A stretch of DNA of 56,671 nucleotides from positions 1-56,671 of the forward strand of contig CASFZR010000005.1 of NCBI GenBank assembly GCA_949299185.1, read 5' to 3'. Below the pieces are notes generated by a model. It saw nothing but the letters and a program-made list of their open reading frames with translations. It was not told the DNA's origin and made no database searches. The position numbers were made by a program, and so were the translations under genes. Origin of the DNA: an uncultured Spirochaetales bacterium. GTDB taxonomy: Bacteria; Spirochaetota; Spirochaetia; Sphaerochaetales; Sphaerochaetaceae. Shown here one piece after another: positions 16,406-25,460 of this stretch (its first letter is position 1; every line of letters begins with the position of its first letter).

Positions 16406-16784
16406 GATTCATATCAACAGTAATGGAGGATCCTGAAATCGCAATCAAAAGATGGAAATAAGCTGACCCCAGGAGCAAGGGCATCTCGTCTTTTCAGACT
16501 TACTGGCACAGCCAGCCCAGCTTTGTTCCACTCAAGTCAACCTTTATTTCAATAATCAAGCATCATGAATGCGGAATCAGGCTATATTCCATATATGCAA
16601 GGGACGTACCGCTACAGGCTATACAGATGTGGATGGCTTGAGGCTCTTAGGTAAGTTGTTGGATAGCTGATTTGACAGGAGGGGAAAGATGATGTACTTT
16701 GTAGTTGATAGTGTCACCCAGGGCTATGTCCAGCGTGCTGGTTATCCCCAAATGTGGTGGCCGATTTTATTTTAAGAGGTGTCT
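16406..16784. other. Non-coding gap between the DUF3800 and Abi_2 genes
   Basis: No complete gene is visible. A stop-free stretch of about 60 codons (16455-16640, plus strand) lacks a start codon and matches nothing with confidence. A promoter-like TTGACA (16672-16677) with a weak TACTTT (16695-16700) and a 12-nt palindrome CCAGCGTGCTGG (16730-16741) lie before the Abi_2 start and could form a short leader RNA. Confidence 0.35.
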
Positions 16785-17731
16785 ATGTTGGAAAAGCAAA
16801 AGATACCCTTCTCAAAGCCAGCAAAATCCATTGATCAGCAATTCGAGATACTTAAATCAAGAGGATTGGATATCAGCAATGTGGATGGATATGAAGAACT
16901 TGTTAAAAGGACTCTTCTCCACAACAATTATTATCGGCTAGAGGGCTATTGGTTTGACTTTTATGCCCCAGGAAGCTATCCAGCCCATAAGTTTCTGCCA
17001 GGCATATCATTCCAACAGATTTGGATAATTATAGAGGAGATACGCTCCTTCGCCTGTTCACATTTGCAATAATAGAGCTGATTGAGGTTTCATTCAGATC
17101 TGTATTCGCGTATGTACTGGCTAATAACCATGGTCCTTTCCCATATAAGCAGGAAAATCTTGATTGCAGCATAGATACATATCTTCAGGCACTAAATCGG
17201 ATGAAAGAGGATATTTCTCATTCAAAGGATAGATTCATACATTCCTTCAGGGAAAAATACTCTGATGATATACCTCCTATATGGATGATGGTTGAGATAA
17301 TGTCTATGGGGGAGATATCTAAATGGTACGGAGACTGCATAAAGGAATCTGACAAGAAGGAAATCGCAAGATATTATGGGATTCCTGCAAGGGTATTGGA
17401 ATCCTGGATGCGTTCAATATCCATGGTCAGGAATCGTTGCGCCCATCATAATAGGCTGTATGGGATATCAATATCAGGAGGTTTTGTTATACCCAAGAAG
17501 CTGGGCAATGAGAAATACCGTCGTATCTTCAATGATAAAGATATCAATGGTTTTTATAACATAATCGTCGCCTGCTGTTATATGGCTGAGTCCATGGGAG
17601 AAAAAATAGAAGTAGAAGAATTTATAGATAATATAATACAGCTCGTTGATGATTTCGGCCTTGAAGAGGAAAAGATGGGATTCCCGGAAGGGAAGACCGC
17701 AGTACAGCTCTTTCAAGATATTTGCAGCTAG
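16785..17731 (+). pseudogene. Abi_2 (AbiD/AbiF) HEPN protein, frameshifted
   Basis: Two reading frames together give one Abi_2 protein of about 315 aa. The first (16785-~17022) carries the N-terminal SIDQQFEILKSRGL and NNYYRLEGYWF; the second (~17021-17731) continues with the helical core and the HEPN ribonuclease motif RNRCAH. The switch is next to TTGGAT at 17021-17026, and adding a single G would join ...SFQQIW to DNYRGD... The frameshift is a one-base deletion in nature or a sequencing error. Abi_2 proteins abort phage infection by RNA cleavage in other bacteria. A GAGGTG ribosome binding site precedes the ATG. AT-rich, like the DUF3800 gene. Confidence 0.8.
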
Positions 17732-17866
17732 ATAAGCTGAGCCGTATCCCTGTTACCGACTACTGCCCATTGCAACGCAGGAAGAGGCATTGCTATGCCA
17801 GATACGCACAGTACAATAGACTGGAATCGATTTTGAACCAAGCTCAACAAGATGAAAGCCAACAGA

Positions 17867-17890
17867 AAAGGCCAGCCGAAGCTGACCTTT
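17867..17890 (-). terminator. Terminator of rplM-rpsI
   Basis: The minus-strand stem AAAGGTCAGC/GCTGGCCTTT (one G-U pair) with a TTCG tetraloop is followed by TTCTGTT. It lies 20 nt after the rpsI stop. Confidence 0.85.
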
Positions 17891-17910
17891 CCATACCGTA
17901 CGTGTTCCCT

Positions 17911-18318
17911 TTATCTCTTGGAGAACTGGAAGCGCCTTCTTGCACCCCTCTGACCGTACTTCTTCCTCTCGACCATCCTTGGATCCCTGGTCATGTAGCC
18001 AGCCTGGCGGAGAGCCTTCCTGTAAGCCTCATCATAGGCAACGAGAGCCCTTGCAAGACCGTGCCTGCAAGCCTCAGCCTGCGAGCAGATTCCGCCGCCG
18101 GCAACGGTGATGACGACATCGTACTTGCCCTCTGTCTCCGTCACTGCGAACGGCTGAACGACCTTAGCCGCGTTGATGGCATCCACGAAGTATGCCGCGA
18201 CATCCTTGCCGTTGATCGTCACCTTGCCGTTTCCATCTCTCAGATAGACCCTAGCAACCGAGGTCTTGCGGCGGCCTACGCCGTGACCGAGATTGATTGA
18301 CTTATTATCATTTGCCAT
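17911..18318 (-). CDS. rpsI: 30S ribosomal protein S9
   Basis: 135 aa. S9 sits in the head of the small subunit, its C-terminal tail reaching the P-site tRNA. The signatures are GVGRRKTSVARVYL (~13-26), the GGGICSQAEACRHGLARAL block (~75-93) and the basic C-terminus KKYGQRGARRRFQFSKR. Full length, with an AAGGAG ribosome binding site, 11 nt after rplM in the usual rplM-rpsI order. Confidence 0.98.
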   Translation of the reverse strand: MANDNKSINLGHGVGRRKTSVARVYLRDGNGKVTINGKDVAAYFVDAINAAKVVQPFAVTETEGKYDVVITVAGGGICSQAEACRHGLARALVAYDEAYRKALRQAGYMTRDPRMVERKKYGQRGARRRFQFSKR

Positions 18319-18329
18319 ATCGTCACTCC

Positions 18330-18758
18330 TTAAAACTCAACAGCGATCGGCTGCTGTGCCTGATGCGGATGCTCAGGGCCGGCATAGATCTTCACGTTCG
18401 TGAAGAGCCTCTTACCAAGCTTTCCATGGGGAAGCATACCCTTGATGGCATGCTCCATAGGATAGGTAGGCTTCCTCTGAAGCATCTTCTCCAGGGACTC
18501 AGCCTTCAATCCGCCTGGATACATGGAATGGCGATAATAGATCTTATCTTCCATCTTGTTGCCGGTGACGCTTGCCTTGGCTGCATTGATGATGATCACG
18601 TAGTCACCAAGATCCTGGTGAGGTACGTACTCGGCCTTGTTCTTGCCCCTGAGGATCTTAGCAGCCTCCGCTGCCACGCGTCCGAGGGTCTTGCCTTCCG
18701 CGTCGATCAGATACCATTTCTTCACGACTGACTGCGGCTTTACGAAAATAGTCTTCAT
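18330..18758 (-). CDS. rplM: 50S ribosomal protein L13
   Basis: 142 aa. L13 is an early assembly protein of the large subunit. The family start MKTIFVKP and the segments WYLIDAEGKTLGR, KILRGKNK and GMLPHGKLGKR are clear. The reading frame is open to 18989, adding 77 codons that look nothing like L13; the AAGAAGG ribosome binding site and homology both support the ATG at 18758. It leads the operon with rpsI. Confidence 0.97.
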   Translation of the reverse strand: MKTIFVKPQSVVKKWYLIDAEGKTLGRVAAEAAKILRGKNKAEYVPHQDLGDYVIIINAAKASVTGNKMEDKIYYRHSMYPGGLKAESLEKMLQRKPTYPMEHAIKGMLPHGKLGKRLFTNVKIYAGPEHPHQAQQPIAVEF

Positions 18759-19034
18759 AAACTCAACCTTCTTATATCTTCCCTTGGGGTATATCCCCCT
18801 CCCGATCCGGGGCAAAGCTCCCTTTTCAGGCGCACCGATCCAGCCAAAAGGATCCCTGAGAACTCCAGGTTCACCGAATCCAGGCATCGCGTTCCATCCG
18901 TGGGCTCTCCGGGGAAAGGAAGTATTCTGAAGATCGCTCTTCGGACCCACGTCCGTTCGGACATATGCAAGGATATCCTGGAAAGGCATAAGCCCTTCTC
19001 AAGTCATGCGAGGGTTGTGCAGACAACTGCACGA
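18759..19034 (-). ncRNA. Long structured 5' leader of rplM-rpsI
   Basis: Roughly 275 nt separate the predicted transcription start from the L13 ATG. Pairings on the minus strand include GTGCAG/CTGCAC at the very 5' end, CGTGGG (18946-18951)/CCCACG (18899-18904) enclosing GAAGA-GCGA-TCTTC with a GNRA-type loop, CCTG/CAGG, and CCTTTT/AAAAGG. Ribosomal protein operons are often autoregulated by such leaders; which protein would bind here is unknown. The in-frame open codons are probably a by-product of base composition. Confidence 0.4.
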
Positions 19035-19040
19035 TTTGGC

Positions 19041-19070
19041 ATTATATAGAAATAACGGCAGGAATGTAAA
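19041..19070 (-). promoter_or_regulatory. Promoter of rplM-rpsI
   Basis: On the minus strand TTTACA (19065-19070), 18 nt, TATAAT (19041-19046). The -10 box is a perfect consensus. Confidence 0.7.
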
Positions 19071-19105
19071 GTACGGGAGCGAAAGAATCCGTCAGGACGG
19101 CCTCA

Positions 19106-19150
19106 GGCGGGGAAGGATATGCTCCTATCTTCATAACTCCTTGCCCCGCC
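19106..19150 (-). terminator. Hairpin after the helicase gene
   Basis: The arms GGCGGGG-AAGGA and TCCTT-G-CCCCGCC pair with one bulge around a 20-nt loop, just past the helicase stop and before the rplM promoter. There is no T-run on the minus strand. It may end the rimO-helicase transcript or protect its 3' end. Confidence 0.45.
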
Positions 19151-19158
19151 ATGGCTTG

Positions 19159-21360
19159 TCAGATCTTCTCAAGCTTAGCGCTGCCCTCGACGAACTTCGC
19201 AGTCGAGGAGGGAAAGCGCACGGAGAGTATCTTATTGACCCCGGCCTTCTCCACGGCTATGACCTCGCCCTCGCCGAACGCCTCGCTCCTGACCCTGTCC
19301 CCTACCTCGAAATGGACGGGCGTGGAAGGACGGCTCTCGTTCCTCTTCCTATGCACGACAACGCTTCCACGGCTCCAGGAAGGCTCTGTCGAGACAGCGG
19401 TACGCGGCCTGTAATGGAGCGTATCCCCGACATGGGATGAGTAGGAGGAACGGGCAGGAGGCGCCGTCAGTGCCCCAGCCTCCCCTCCGAGGAACATCTG
19501 GGGGATATCCGTCAGGAAGCGCGATGGCCTGTGGTACTCGGTGTGTCCCCACATCAGGCGCTGGGCGGCATATGAGAGGTATAGGCTCTTCCTCGCCCTC
19601 GTCATCGCCACGTACATGATCCTCCTCTCCTCCTCGACCTCAGAGGGAGTGTCATCATGGCGGCCCGGTATGACCTCCTCCTCCACTCCGGCCACGAATA
19701 CGCGGTCGAACTCAAGGCCCTTCGTGTTATGCATCGTCATCAGCGTCACCCCGCTCTCGGATGCCGGATCATGATCGCCGAGCATCGTGGAGTCAAGGGT
19801 AAGCTTCTCAAGGAACATCGAGAGGGCATCCTTTCCCTCCCCCGCCTCATGAAGCACGTTCACAAGCTCCCCGAGGTTCTCGATCTTCGTCTTCCTCGTC
19901 GTCCGGTCAGGATCGCTGTTATAGAGATCGTAGAGACCAGTATCGAGAAGAATGTCATTGAGTATCTCCCCCAGGTTCATCCCCTCATCAAGCGCCTTCT
20001 CCGCCCTCTCCCATGCGGAGAGGAATGCCAGGGCGCCATCACGGGCGCTCTTCGGGGCCTTTTCGGAGAACGAGCGTAGCGCCTCCATCAGGTCATCGCC
20101 TTCAGAGAGTATCATCTGGAGCTTGGCATTTCCGATGCCTCTAGATGGCTTGTTTATCACGCGGCGGAAGCTCACCTGATCGCGGTGGTTCATCATGAGA
20201 TAGAGAAGGGAGAGCGCGTCCTTGACCTCCTCGCGCTCGTAGAAGCGGAGCGCCCCGATCACCTTGTAGGGAATCCTCCGGTCAGTCAGCTTCTGCTCGA
20301 ATATCTGGGACTGGGCGTTGGTGCGGTAGAGTATCGCGGTATTGTCATAGTCCCCGATGTTGCGGATCAGGTCGGCGATCCTCTCACCCTCGCTGGTTCC
20401 CGTCATGCAGAACAGCACCGCAGGCTTCGAGCCTGTAGTGCCGTAGGCGCTCACAAGCTCCTTCTTATGCCTCTCCTTGTTCTTCGAGATAAGCGCGGAG
20501 GCCGCGGCGAGGATCTGTGAGGTCGATCGGTAGTTCTTCTCCAGCTTTATCTCGCGGACATTGGAGAAGGAGGAGGCGAACGTGAGGATGTTCTCTATCT
20601 CGGCGCCTCGGAAGGAGTAGATGGACTGATCGTCATCCCCTACCGTCACCAGCCTAGTCTCCGGCCCGACGAGGGCGCGGAGCATCTCGAACTGCATCCG
20701 GTTGGAGTCCTGATACTCATCGACGAGGATCATCCTGAAGCGGCTCTTGAAATATGAGGCGACCTCCTCGTCCTCCTCCAGAAGCCTCGTACTCTTACCG
20801 ATGAGATCGGCGAAATCCACGTTCCCCGATGCCTCAAGCGCATCCTCATAGCGCTGGAACGAGGTACGGAAGTCGTAATCTGGCAGCATCTGCTCGATGC
20901 CAGGAGATGATGGCCCGAGTCCCCTGTCCTTCGCGCTGGATATCGCCTTCTGTATCTGCCTCAGGTCCTTCTTGTCGAGCGTAGGGACAACGGTGGAGAG
21001 AAGCGATACCGAATCATTGTCATCATAGATGCAGAATGTCGGGGAGAGCCCTATGCGCGTGCCATAGCGGCGGAGCATATAGGCGCCGAAGGAATGGAAG
21101 GTACGCATCTCCAGCCCGCTGAGGTCGGTATCTGGAAGCATCGCCTCCACCCTCTCCCTCATCTCACCGGCGGCGCGGTTGGTGAAGGTGACGGCAAGTA
21201 TCTGATAAGGCTTGTAGATCCCCTCGGAGATGGCATAGGCGATCTTGCTGGTTATCGTGCGGGTCTTTCCAGAGCCCGCACAGGCAAGGATCAGCAGGTT
21301 GTGGTCGAAGTCAAGTACGGCAGAGCGCTGTTCCTCATTCAGGTCATCAAGGTCAATCAA
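19159..21360 (-). CDS. UvrD/PcrA-like superfamily I DNA helicase
   Basis: 733 aa, ATP-dependent 3'-5' helicase of repair and replication-fork clearance. Motif I is ACAGSGKTRT (~30), then TFTNRAAGEMRERV (Ia), VDEYQDSN (II), GDDDQSIYSFRGAE (III), NYRS (IV), TMHNTKGLEFDRVF (V) and YVAMTRAR (VI). The last ~50 residues include a Tudor-like VGDRVRSEAFGEGEVI, as in PcrA. The frame extends upstream to a GTG at 21420, but a GAGGGGG site stands 6 nt before a TTG at 21360 that overlaps the rimO stop, so I place the start there. Coupled to rimO. Confidence 0.9.
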   Translation of the reverse strand: MIDLDDLNEEQRSAVLDFDHNLLILACAGSGKTRTITSKIAYAISEGIYKPYQILAVTFTNRAAGEMRERVEAMLPDTDLSGLEMRTFHSFGAYMLRRYGTRIGLSPTFCIYDDNDSVSLLSTVVPTLDKKDLRQIQKAISSAKDRGLGPSSPGIEQMLPDYDFRTSFQRYEDALEASGNVDFADLIGKSTRLLEEDEEVASYFKSRFRMILVDEYQDSNRMQFEMLRALVGPETRLVTVGDDDQSIYSFRGAEIENILTFASSFSNVREIKLEKNYRSTSQILAAASALISKNKERHKKELVSAYGTTGSKPAVLFCMTGTSEGERIADLIRNIGDYDNTAILYRTNAQSQIFEQKLTDRRIPYKVIGALRFYEREEVKDALSLLYLMMNHRDQVSFRRVINKPSRGIGNAKLQMILSEGDDLMEALRSFSEKAPKSARDGALAFLSAWERAEKALDEGMNLGEILNDILLDTGLYDLYNSDPDRTTRKTKIENLGELVNVLHEAGEGKDALSMFLEKLTLDSTMLGDHDPASESGVTLMTMHNTKGLEFDRVFVAGVEEEVIPGRHDDTPSEVEEERRIMYVAMTRARKSLYLSYAAQRLMWGHTEYHRPSRFLTDIPQMFLGGEAGALTAPPARSSYSSHVGDTLHYRPRTAVSTEPSWSRGSVVVHRKRNESRPSTPVHFEVGDRVRSEAFGEGEVIAVEKAGVNKILSVRFPSSTAKFVEGSAKLEKI

Positions 21361-22666
21361 TGCGAACCCCCTCGAGATCAAGGCCTCGCACCTTAGTGAT
21401 GCCGACGCGTACCACGTCACCGGGGTTCATGCCACGGCCCATTATCACGGTAAGGCCATCGACATCAGGGGCCTGGGAGTATATACGCCCGATGGCAAGC
21501 TCCTCTCCCTCTATCCTGTCCTCGACAAGAGCCGTGTACTCATGGCCTACGAAGCGCTCAAGGCGCTCCTCGGTCACCTTCTCCTGGGCCGCCTCAAGCT
21601 CCTTCTGCCAGCGTGCTGCTGCCTTGTGTGCCTTCTCATGCTCCTTCTCTCCCCTCATATCGTATGCGGGGGTATCCTCCTCACGGGAGTAGAGGAACGA
21701 GCCCATCCAGTCGAAGCGGGCCTCCTCGACGAAGCGCAGAAGCTCCTCGAACGCCGCCCTGTCCTCTCCGGGATATCCGAGCATCAGCGTCGTGCGGATC
21801 ACGGCATCAGGAAGCGCCTCCCTTATCCTCCTGACAAGGGCAACGTAGGTCTCACGGTTACCCGTGCGCCTCATCGAGCGAAGCACGGCACCATCGGCAT
21901 GCTGGAACGGGATATCGAAATAAGGAAGGATATTCTTCCTCTCCCTTACAAGCTCGATAAGCCCCTCAGGGAAGGTATCAGGGTGGATATAGAGCATCCT
22001 CAGCACGAAGTCCCCCTCAAGGGACGAGAGCCTCTCCATAAGCTCCACGAAGCGCGAGGGGCCGCTATCCGTACCATAGGCCCCAAGATCCTGAGCGATC
22101 ACGCATATCTCATAGACACCCCGCGCTATAAGCTCCTTCGCGTCGGCGATGATCCTCTCCATCGGACGGGATCTCAGGGGGCCCCGGATGACAGGGATCG
22201 CGCAGTACGAGCAGCGGTGGTCGCAGCCCTCGCTGATCTTCAGGTACGCGCTCCTGGGGTAGCCGAGAAGCACATCACGCTCATCAGCCTCCCTGTCAGG
22301 GTCAGGATACTCAGGGATAAGCACCTCCTTCTTATCGAGGGAGGAGAGCAGCTCGGAGAACTTCCCCAGATCATGGTTGCCGAATATCGCATCAGCCTCC
22401 TCAAGCTCCATCTCGGAGCCATAGCGCTGGGCGAGGCATCCTGCCATGATGATCTTCGCGTCGGGATTGGCATCATGAAGGGAGAAGAAGGTATCTATCG
22501 ACTCCGCCTTGGCGCTCTCGATGAAGCCGCAGGTATTCACCACGATGAGATCGGCCTCCGCCGGATCCTCGGTGCGGACATAGCCCTTATGCAGGGCCTC
22601 TGTAAGTAGTATCTCCGAATCAACCTGGTTCTTGGCACAGCCAAGGCTCTCTATGTAGATCTTCAC
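21353..22666 (-). CDS. rimO: Ribosomal protein S12 methylthiotransferase RimO
   Basis: 437 aa. Radical-SAM enzyme that adds a methylthio group to an aspartate of S12. The N-terminal cluster domain starts IYIESLGCAKNQVDSE with further Cys in NTCGF and AGCLAQRYG; the radical-SAM triad is GCDHRCSYC (~144-152); a TRAM domain closes the protein. The segment ESLGCAKN separates RimO from MiaB. Homology begins at the GTG at 22666 (VKIYIES), although the frame is open to 22702. The stop overlaps the helicase start. Confidence 0.93.
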   Translation of the reverse strand: MKIYIESLGCAKNQVDSEILLTEALHKGYVRTEDPAEADLIVVNTCGFIESAKAESIDTFFSLHDANPDAKIIMAGCLAQRYGSEMELEEADAIFGNHDLGKFSELLSSLDKKEVLIPEYPDPDREADERDVLLGYPRSAYLKISEGCDHRCSYCAIPVIRGPLRSRPMERIIADAKELIARGVYEICVIAQDLGAYGTDSGPSRFVELMERLSSLEGDFVLRMLYIHPDTFPEGLIELVRERKNILPYFDIPFQHADGAVLRSMRRTGNRETYVALVRRIREALPDAVIRTTLMLGYPGEDRAAFEELLRFVEEARFDWMGSFLYSREEDTPAYDMRGEKEHEKAHKAAARWQKELEAAQEKVTEERLERFVGHEYTALVEDRIEGEELAIGRIYSQAPDVDGLTVIMGRGMNPGDVVRVGITKVRGLDLEGVRID

Positions 22667-22673
22667 GGCCCTA

Positions 22674-22702
22674 ACTCTAAACCAAAGGCAGAGGAGGCAC
22701 AA
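22674..22702 (-). promoter_or_regulatory. Promoter of rimO, predicted leaderless with GTG start
   Basis: On the minus strand TTGTGC (22697-22702), 17 nt, TAGAGT (22674-22679), then 7 nt to the GTG. No Shine-Dalgarno of proper spacing. Confidence 0.4.
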
Positions 22703-22768
22703 GGACGGGAATCAATCATAGCCCATGTCGGCATTTTCCGGCTATAATACAGGCAAAGGAGCCAGAGG

Positions 22769-24427
22769 ATGAGCGATGACAGGCTGATGCTTCCCGTCGG
22801 CAAGGCGGATTTCACCTCGATACGGGAAGGCGGATACTACTATATCGACAAGACCAGGATAATCAGCAGCCTTATCCGCGATGGCGCGGATTCCATCCTC
22901 TTCACGCGTCCTAGGCGTTTCGGGAAGACCCTGACGCAGACCATGCTCGCCTCGTTCTTCGATATCCGCCGCGATAGCGCTTCCCTGTTCGAGGGGCTGG
23001 ATGTGATGGATGACGAGAAGGCTGTGGATGAGTGGATGAACCGCTACCCGGTCATCTACCTTACGTTCAAGGATGTTGATGGCCTGGATTTCGATAGCGC
23101 CTTCTCCATGCTGGGAAGGGCCATCATAGATCTCTTCGAGAGCTACGGCTTCCTGCAGGACGATGAGATGATCGGGGCGGATCGGCAGATATTCCGCAGC
23201 ATACTGTCAGGTGCAGCCTCCATCAGCGATATAAAGCAGTCGCTGAAGGTGCTTGCAAAGCTCCTGAGGTCGCATTACGGGCAGAAGGTCATAATACTGA
23301 TAGACGAATACGATGTCCCTCTGGATAGGGCTGAGCAGAATGGCTATTACAGGCCGATGCTCGATATACTCAAGGCGATGTTCTCCTCCGTGCTGAAGGA
23401 TGATCCTGATATAAGGAAGGGAATCCTTACCGGGTGCCTGAGGATATCCAAGGAGAGTCTCTTCACAGGACTTAACAACCTCGCGTCATACTCCCTCACA
23501 GGTACGGACTATACCGATTCATTCGGCTTCACGGAGGAGGAGGTCGAACGTCTCCTCAGAGATGCCGGCCTCTCCGGCAAGGCTGACACCTTCCGCAGAT
23601 GGTACGATGGCTACCGGATCGGAGACCATTCGATATACACGCCATGGGATGTGATCTCATATGCAAGGGATCTCTTATCGGATAGGACCTGCTCCCCTCG
23701 CAACTACTGGGCAGACACCAGCGGCAACAGCGTCATACGCCGTATGATCGATGAGACCGATGCCTCGGTAGCCGATGAATACAGCACGCTCATCGCAGGT
23801 GGTACCATTGGAAAGCACATAACCGAGAACCTCACATACGACGATCTCTACCACGATGAGGGGAATATCTGGAGCCTGATGGTCGAGACAGGGTATCTCA
23901 CGCTCGCAGGCCCATATGCCGAGAACGGCGATACGCCTCTCCGCCTTCCCAACGAAGAGATGCGCAATCTCTTCATAGAGAACGTGAACAGATGGTTCTC
24001 GGACATGGTAAGGAAAGCCGATCTCGCTCCCCTCTTCCGTTCCATCTGGGAGAAGGACGCGGAGAGCCTTTCCGCATTGCTATCAGAGTACCTTGAGCGT
24101 TCGATAAGCTACTACGACTACAGCGAGAGCTTCTACCACGCCTTCGTATCAGGTCTCATGTCTGCATCCGGCTACAAGGTGCTTTCCAACAGGGAATCAG
24201 GGACAGGAAGGCCGGATCTTATCATCACCGATGTAAGGGGAAGGCGCTCCGCCATCTTCGAATTCAAGGTCTCGAAGTCCTATGACCGCCTTGAAGAAGG
24301 AGCCCTTGATGCACTGAGGCAGATCAGGGAGAACGGCTATGGCTCTGACCTGAATCCAGGATACGATGTCGTCAGATTCGGTGTCGCCTTCTTCAAGAAG
24401 AGCGCCATGGCCCTGGCCGATGCATAG
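22769..24427 (+). CDS. AAA-ATPase-like protein with PD-(D/E)XK nuclease domain
   Basis: 552 aa. The N-terminus matches the AAA-ATPase_like family: PVGKADFTSIREGGYYYIDKT then a Walker-A variant RPRRFGKTL (~48-56), with a Walker-B LIDEYDVPL (~172). The C-terminus is a PD-(D/E)XK nuclease-like domain (DUF1703) with GRPDLI and EFKV (~487-507). Such proteins are abundant, often multicopy, in gut anaerobes and have no agreed role; mobile-element or defence functions are proposed. A TATAAT at 22743-22748 and an AAAGGAG site precede it. The next gene overlaps its last 8 nt. Confidence 0.88.
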   Translation: MSDDRLMLPVGKADFTSIREGGYYYIDKTRIISSLIRDGADSILFTRPRRFGKTLTQTMLASFFDIRRDSASLFEGLDVMDDEKAVDEWMNRYPVIYLTFKDVDGLDFDSAFSMLGRAIIDLFESYGFLQDDEMIGADRQIFRSILSGAASISDIKQSLKVLAKLLRSHYGQKVIILIDEYDVPLDRAEQNGYYRPMLDILKAMFSSVLKDDPDIRKGILTGCLRISKESLFTGLNNLASYSLTGTDYTDSFGFTEEEVERLLRDAGLSGKADTFRRWYDGYRIGDHSIYTPWDVISYARDLLSDRTCSPRNYWADTSGNSVIRRMIDETDASVADEYSTLIAGGTIGKHITENLTYDDLYHDEGNIWSLMVETGYLTLAGPYAENGDTPLRLPNEEMRNLFIENVNRWFSDMVRKADLAPLFRSIWEKDAESLSALLSEYLERSISYYDYSESFYHAFVSGLMSASGYKVLSNRESGTGRPDLIITDVRGRRSAIFEFKVSKSYDRLEEGALDALRQIRENGYGSDLNPGYDVVRFGVAFFKKSAMALADA

Positions 24428-25451
24428 AACGATAGGCGTACGCAGCACGCTCACCGATGGCTGGATACGGAGATTCAGGGAGATAGAGAAGGAGAAGGAA
24501 GCATCGCTCTCCATCTTCCCTCCGCTTGTATCAATGATTGTGATAGCCCCAATGACAGAGGAGTCCAGGCTAGGCTTCTTCCTTCCCGATAACGCCTCCA
24601 TCATCATCAGCGAGGGCCTTATCAGGAATGGAGGAGAAAGGGATATAATCAACGTATTCCTCCATGAGCTTGCCCACGCCCTCGACTACAGGATGCGCGG
24701 TGATACGGGTCACGTTCCCTCATTCCGCGAGTGCTGCCGCCTCCTCGGCATGGATGAGGGCTTCGACAAGAGCCATATAAGGATTGAGATAGGCAATAAG
24801 AAGAGAAGAAGCGAGAAGATACGGAAGCTCCTATCCCTCTCCTCCTCCCCATTCGAGAACGAGAGCGCCATAGCCATCCAGAAGGCACGGAAGCTGATGA
24901 TGGAAAACGGCAGCAATGACGACAGGAGCGATGAGAGGATCTATGAAACAGCGCTCCTCTCATCCTCCCGCTTCTCATATGGCGTGAAGGAGGTACTGAG
25001 CTACACCGAGCGCACGAGCGGCATATTCCTCCTCTACGTCCCGTCTCCGGAGGGACGCTCCGCCATGGCCTACGGCAGCCTTGATGAGGTAGAGTTCGCC
25101 ATCTACCTCCTCGATTACCTCCTCTCATCCTCGGAAAGGGCCATACGTTCTCTCAGGAAAGAGGGGAAGCACATAACGAAGGACAGCTTCCTCAAAGGAG
25201 CAATCGACGTGCTGACAGAGAGGACAAGGGAAGAGAGCATCGACAATGCCCTAATCGCCCTGCGCACGGAGAACGAGAAGGCCGCCCGCGCGATCGTCTA
25301 CCCGGAGACACGCCTCGTAAGGCGTTCCATACGTTCCTCCTCCCTCTTCGACCGCTCAAGCTACGACAGCGGCAAGGGCTTCGGCAGATCCTTGGATATA
25401 TCGAGAAGCAGAAAACGGAAGCTGATAGAGAATAACGGGGATATAAGGTAA
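24420..25451 (+). CDS. SprT-like zinc protease fold with DUF2786
   Basis: 343 aa. A zinc-metalloprotease motif HELAHALDY (HExxH, ~82-90) followed by another His (GHVPSFRECC, ~96) marks a SprT-like/WLM-like domain. It is followed by a DUF2786-like unit (EKIRKLLSLSSSPFENESAIAIQKARKLM cut as two parts here: EKIRKLLSLSSS and NESAIAIQKARKLM, ~121-150). SprT/DUF2786 combinations occur in phage and accessory loci. The C-terminal ~180 residues are not recognised. The ATG is embedded in ATGCATAG with the stop of the ATPase gene, so the two are coupled. Function unknown; a DNA-protein crosslink protease role would be analogy only. Confidence 0.75.
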   Translation: MHRTIGVRSTLTDGWIRRFREIEKEKEASLSIFPPLVSMIVIAPMTEESRLGFFLPDNASIIISEGLIRNGGERDIINVFLHELAHALDYRMRGDTGHVPSFRECCRLLGMDEGFDKSHIRIEIGNKKRRSEKIRKLLSLSSSPFENESAIAIQKARKLMMENGSNDDRSDERIYETALLSSSRFSYGVKEVLSYTERTSGIFLLYVPSPEGRSAMAYGSLDEVEFAIYLLDYLLSSSERAIRSLRKEGKHITKDSFLKGAIDVLTERTREESIDNALIALRTENEKAARAIVYPETRLVRRSIRSSSLFDRSSYDSGKGFGRSLDISRSRKRKLIENNGDIR

Positions 25452-25460
25452 GATAATCCT

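Noticed and set aside
16455..16640. Stop-free stretch possibly encoding a recombinase C-terminus
   Set aside because: The segment lacks a start and the RHxxxTxxL-type catalytic pattern; resemblance to integrase tails is too weak.
18759..18989. 77-residue N-terminal extension of L13
   Set aside because: It is unlike any L13; the proper ribosome binding site and homology both support the ATG at 18758.
21245..22609. 454-aa plus-strand ORF
   Set aside because: Antisense to rimO, which carries the radical-SAM and TRAM signatures; caused by high GC content.
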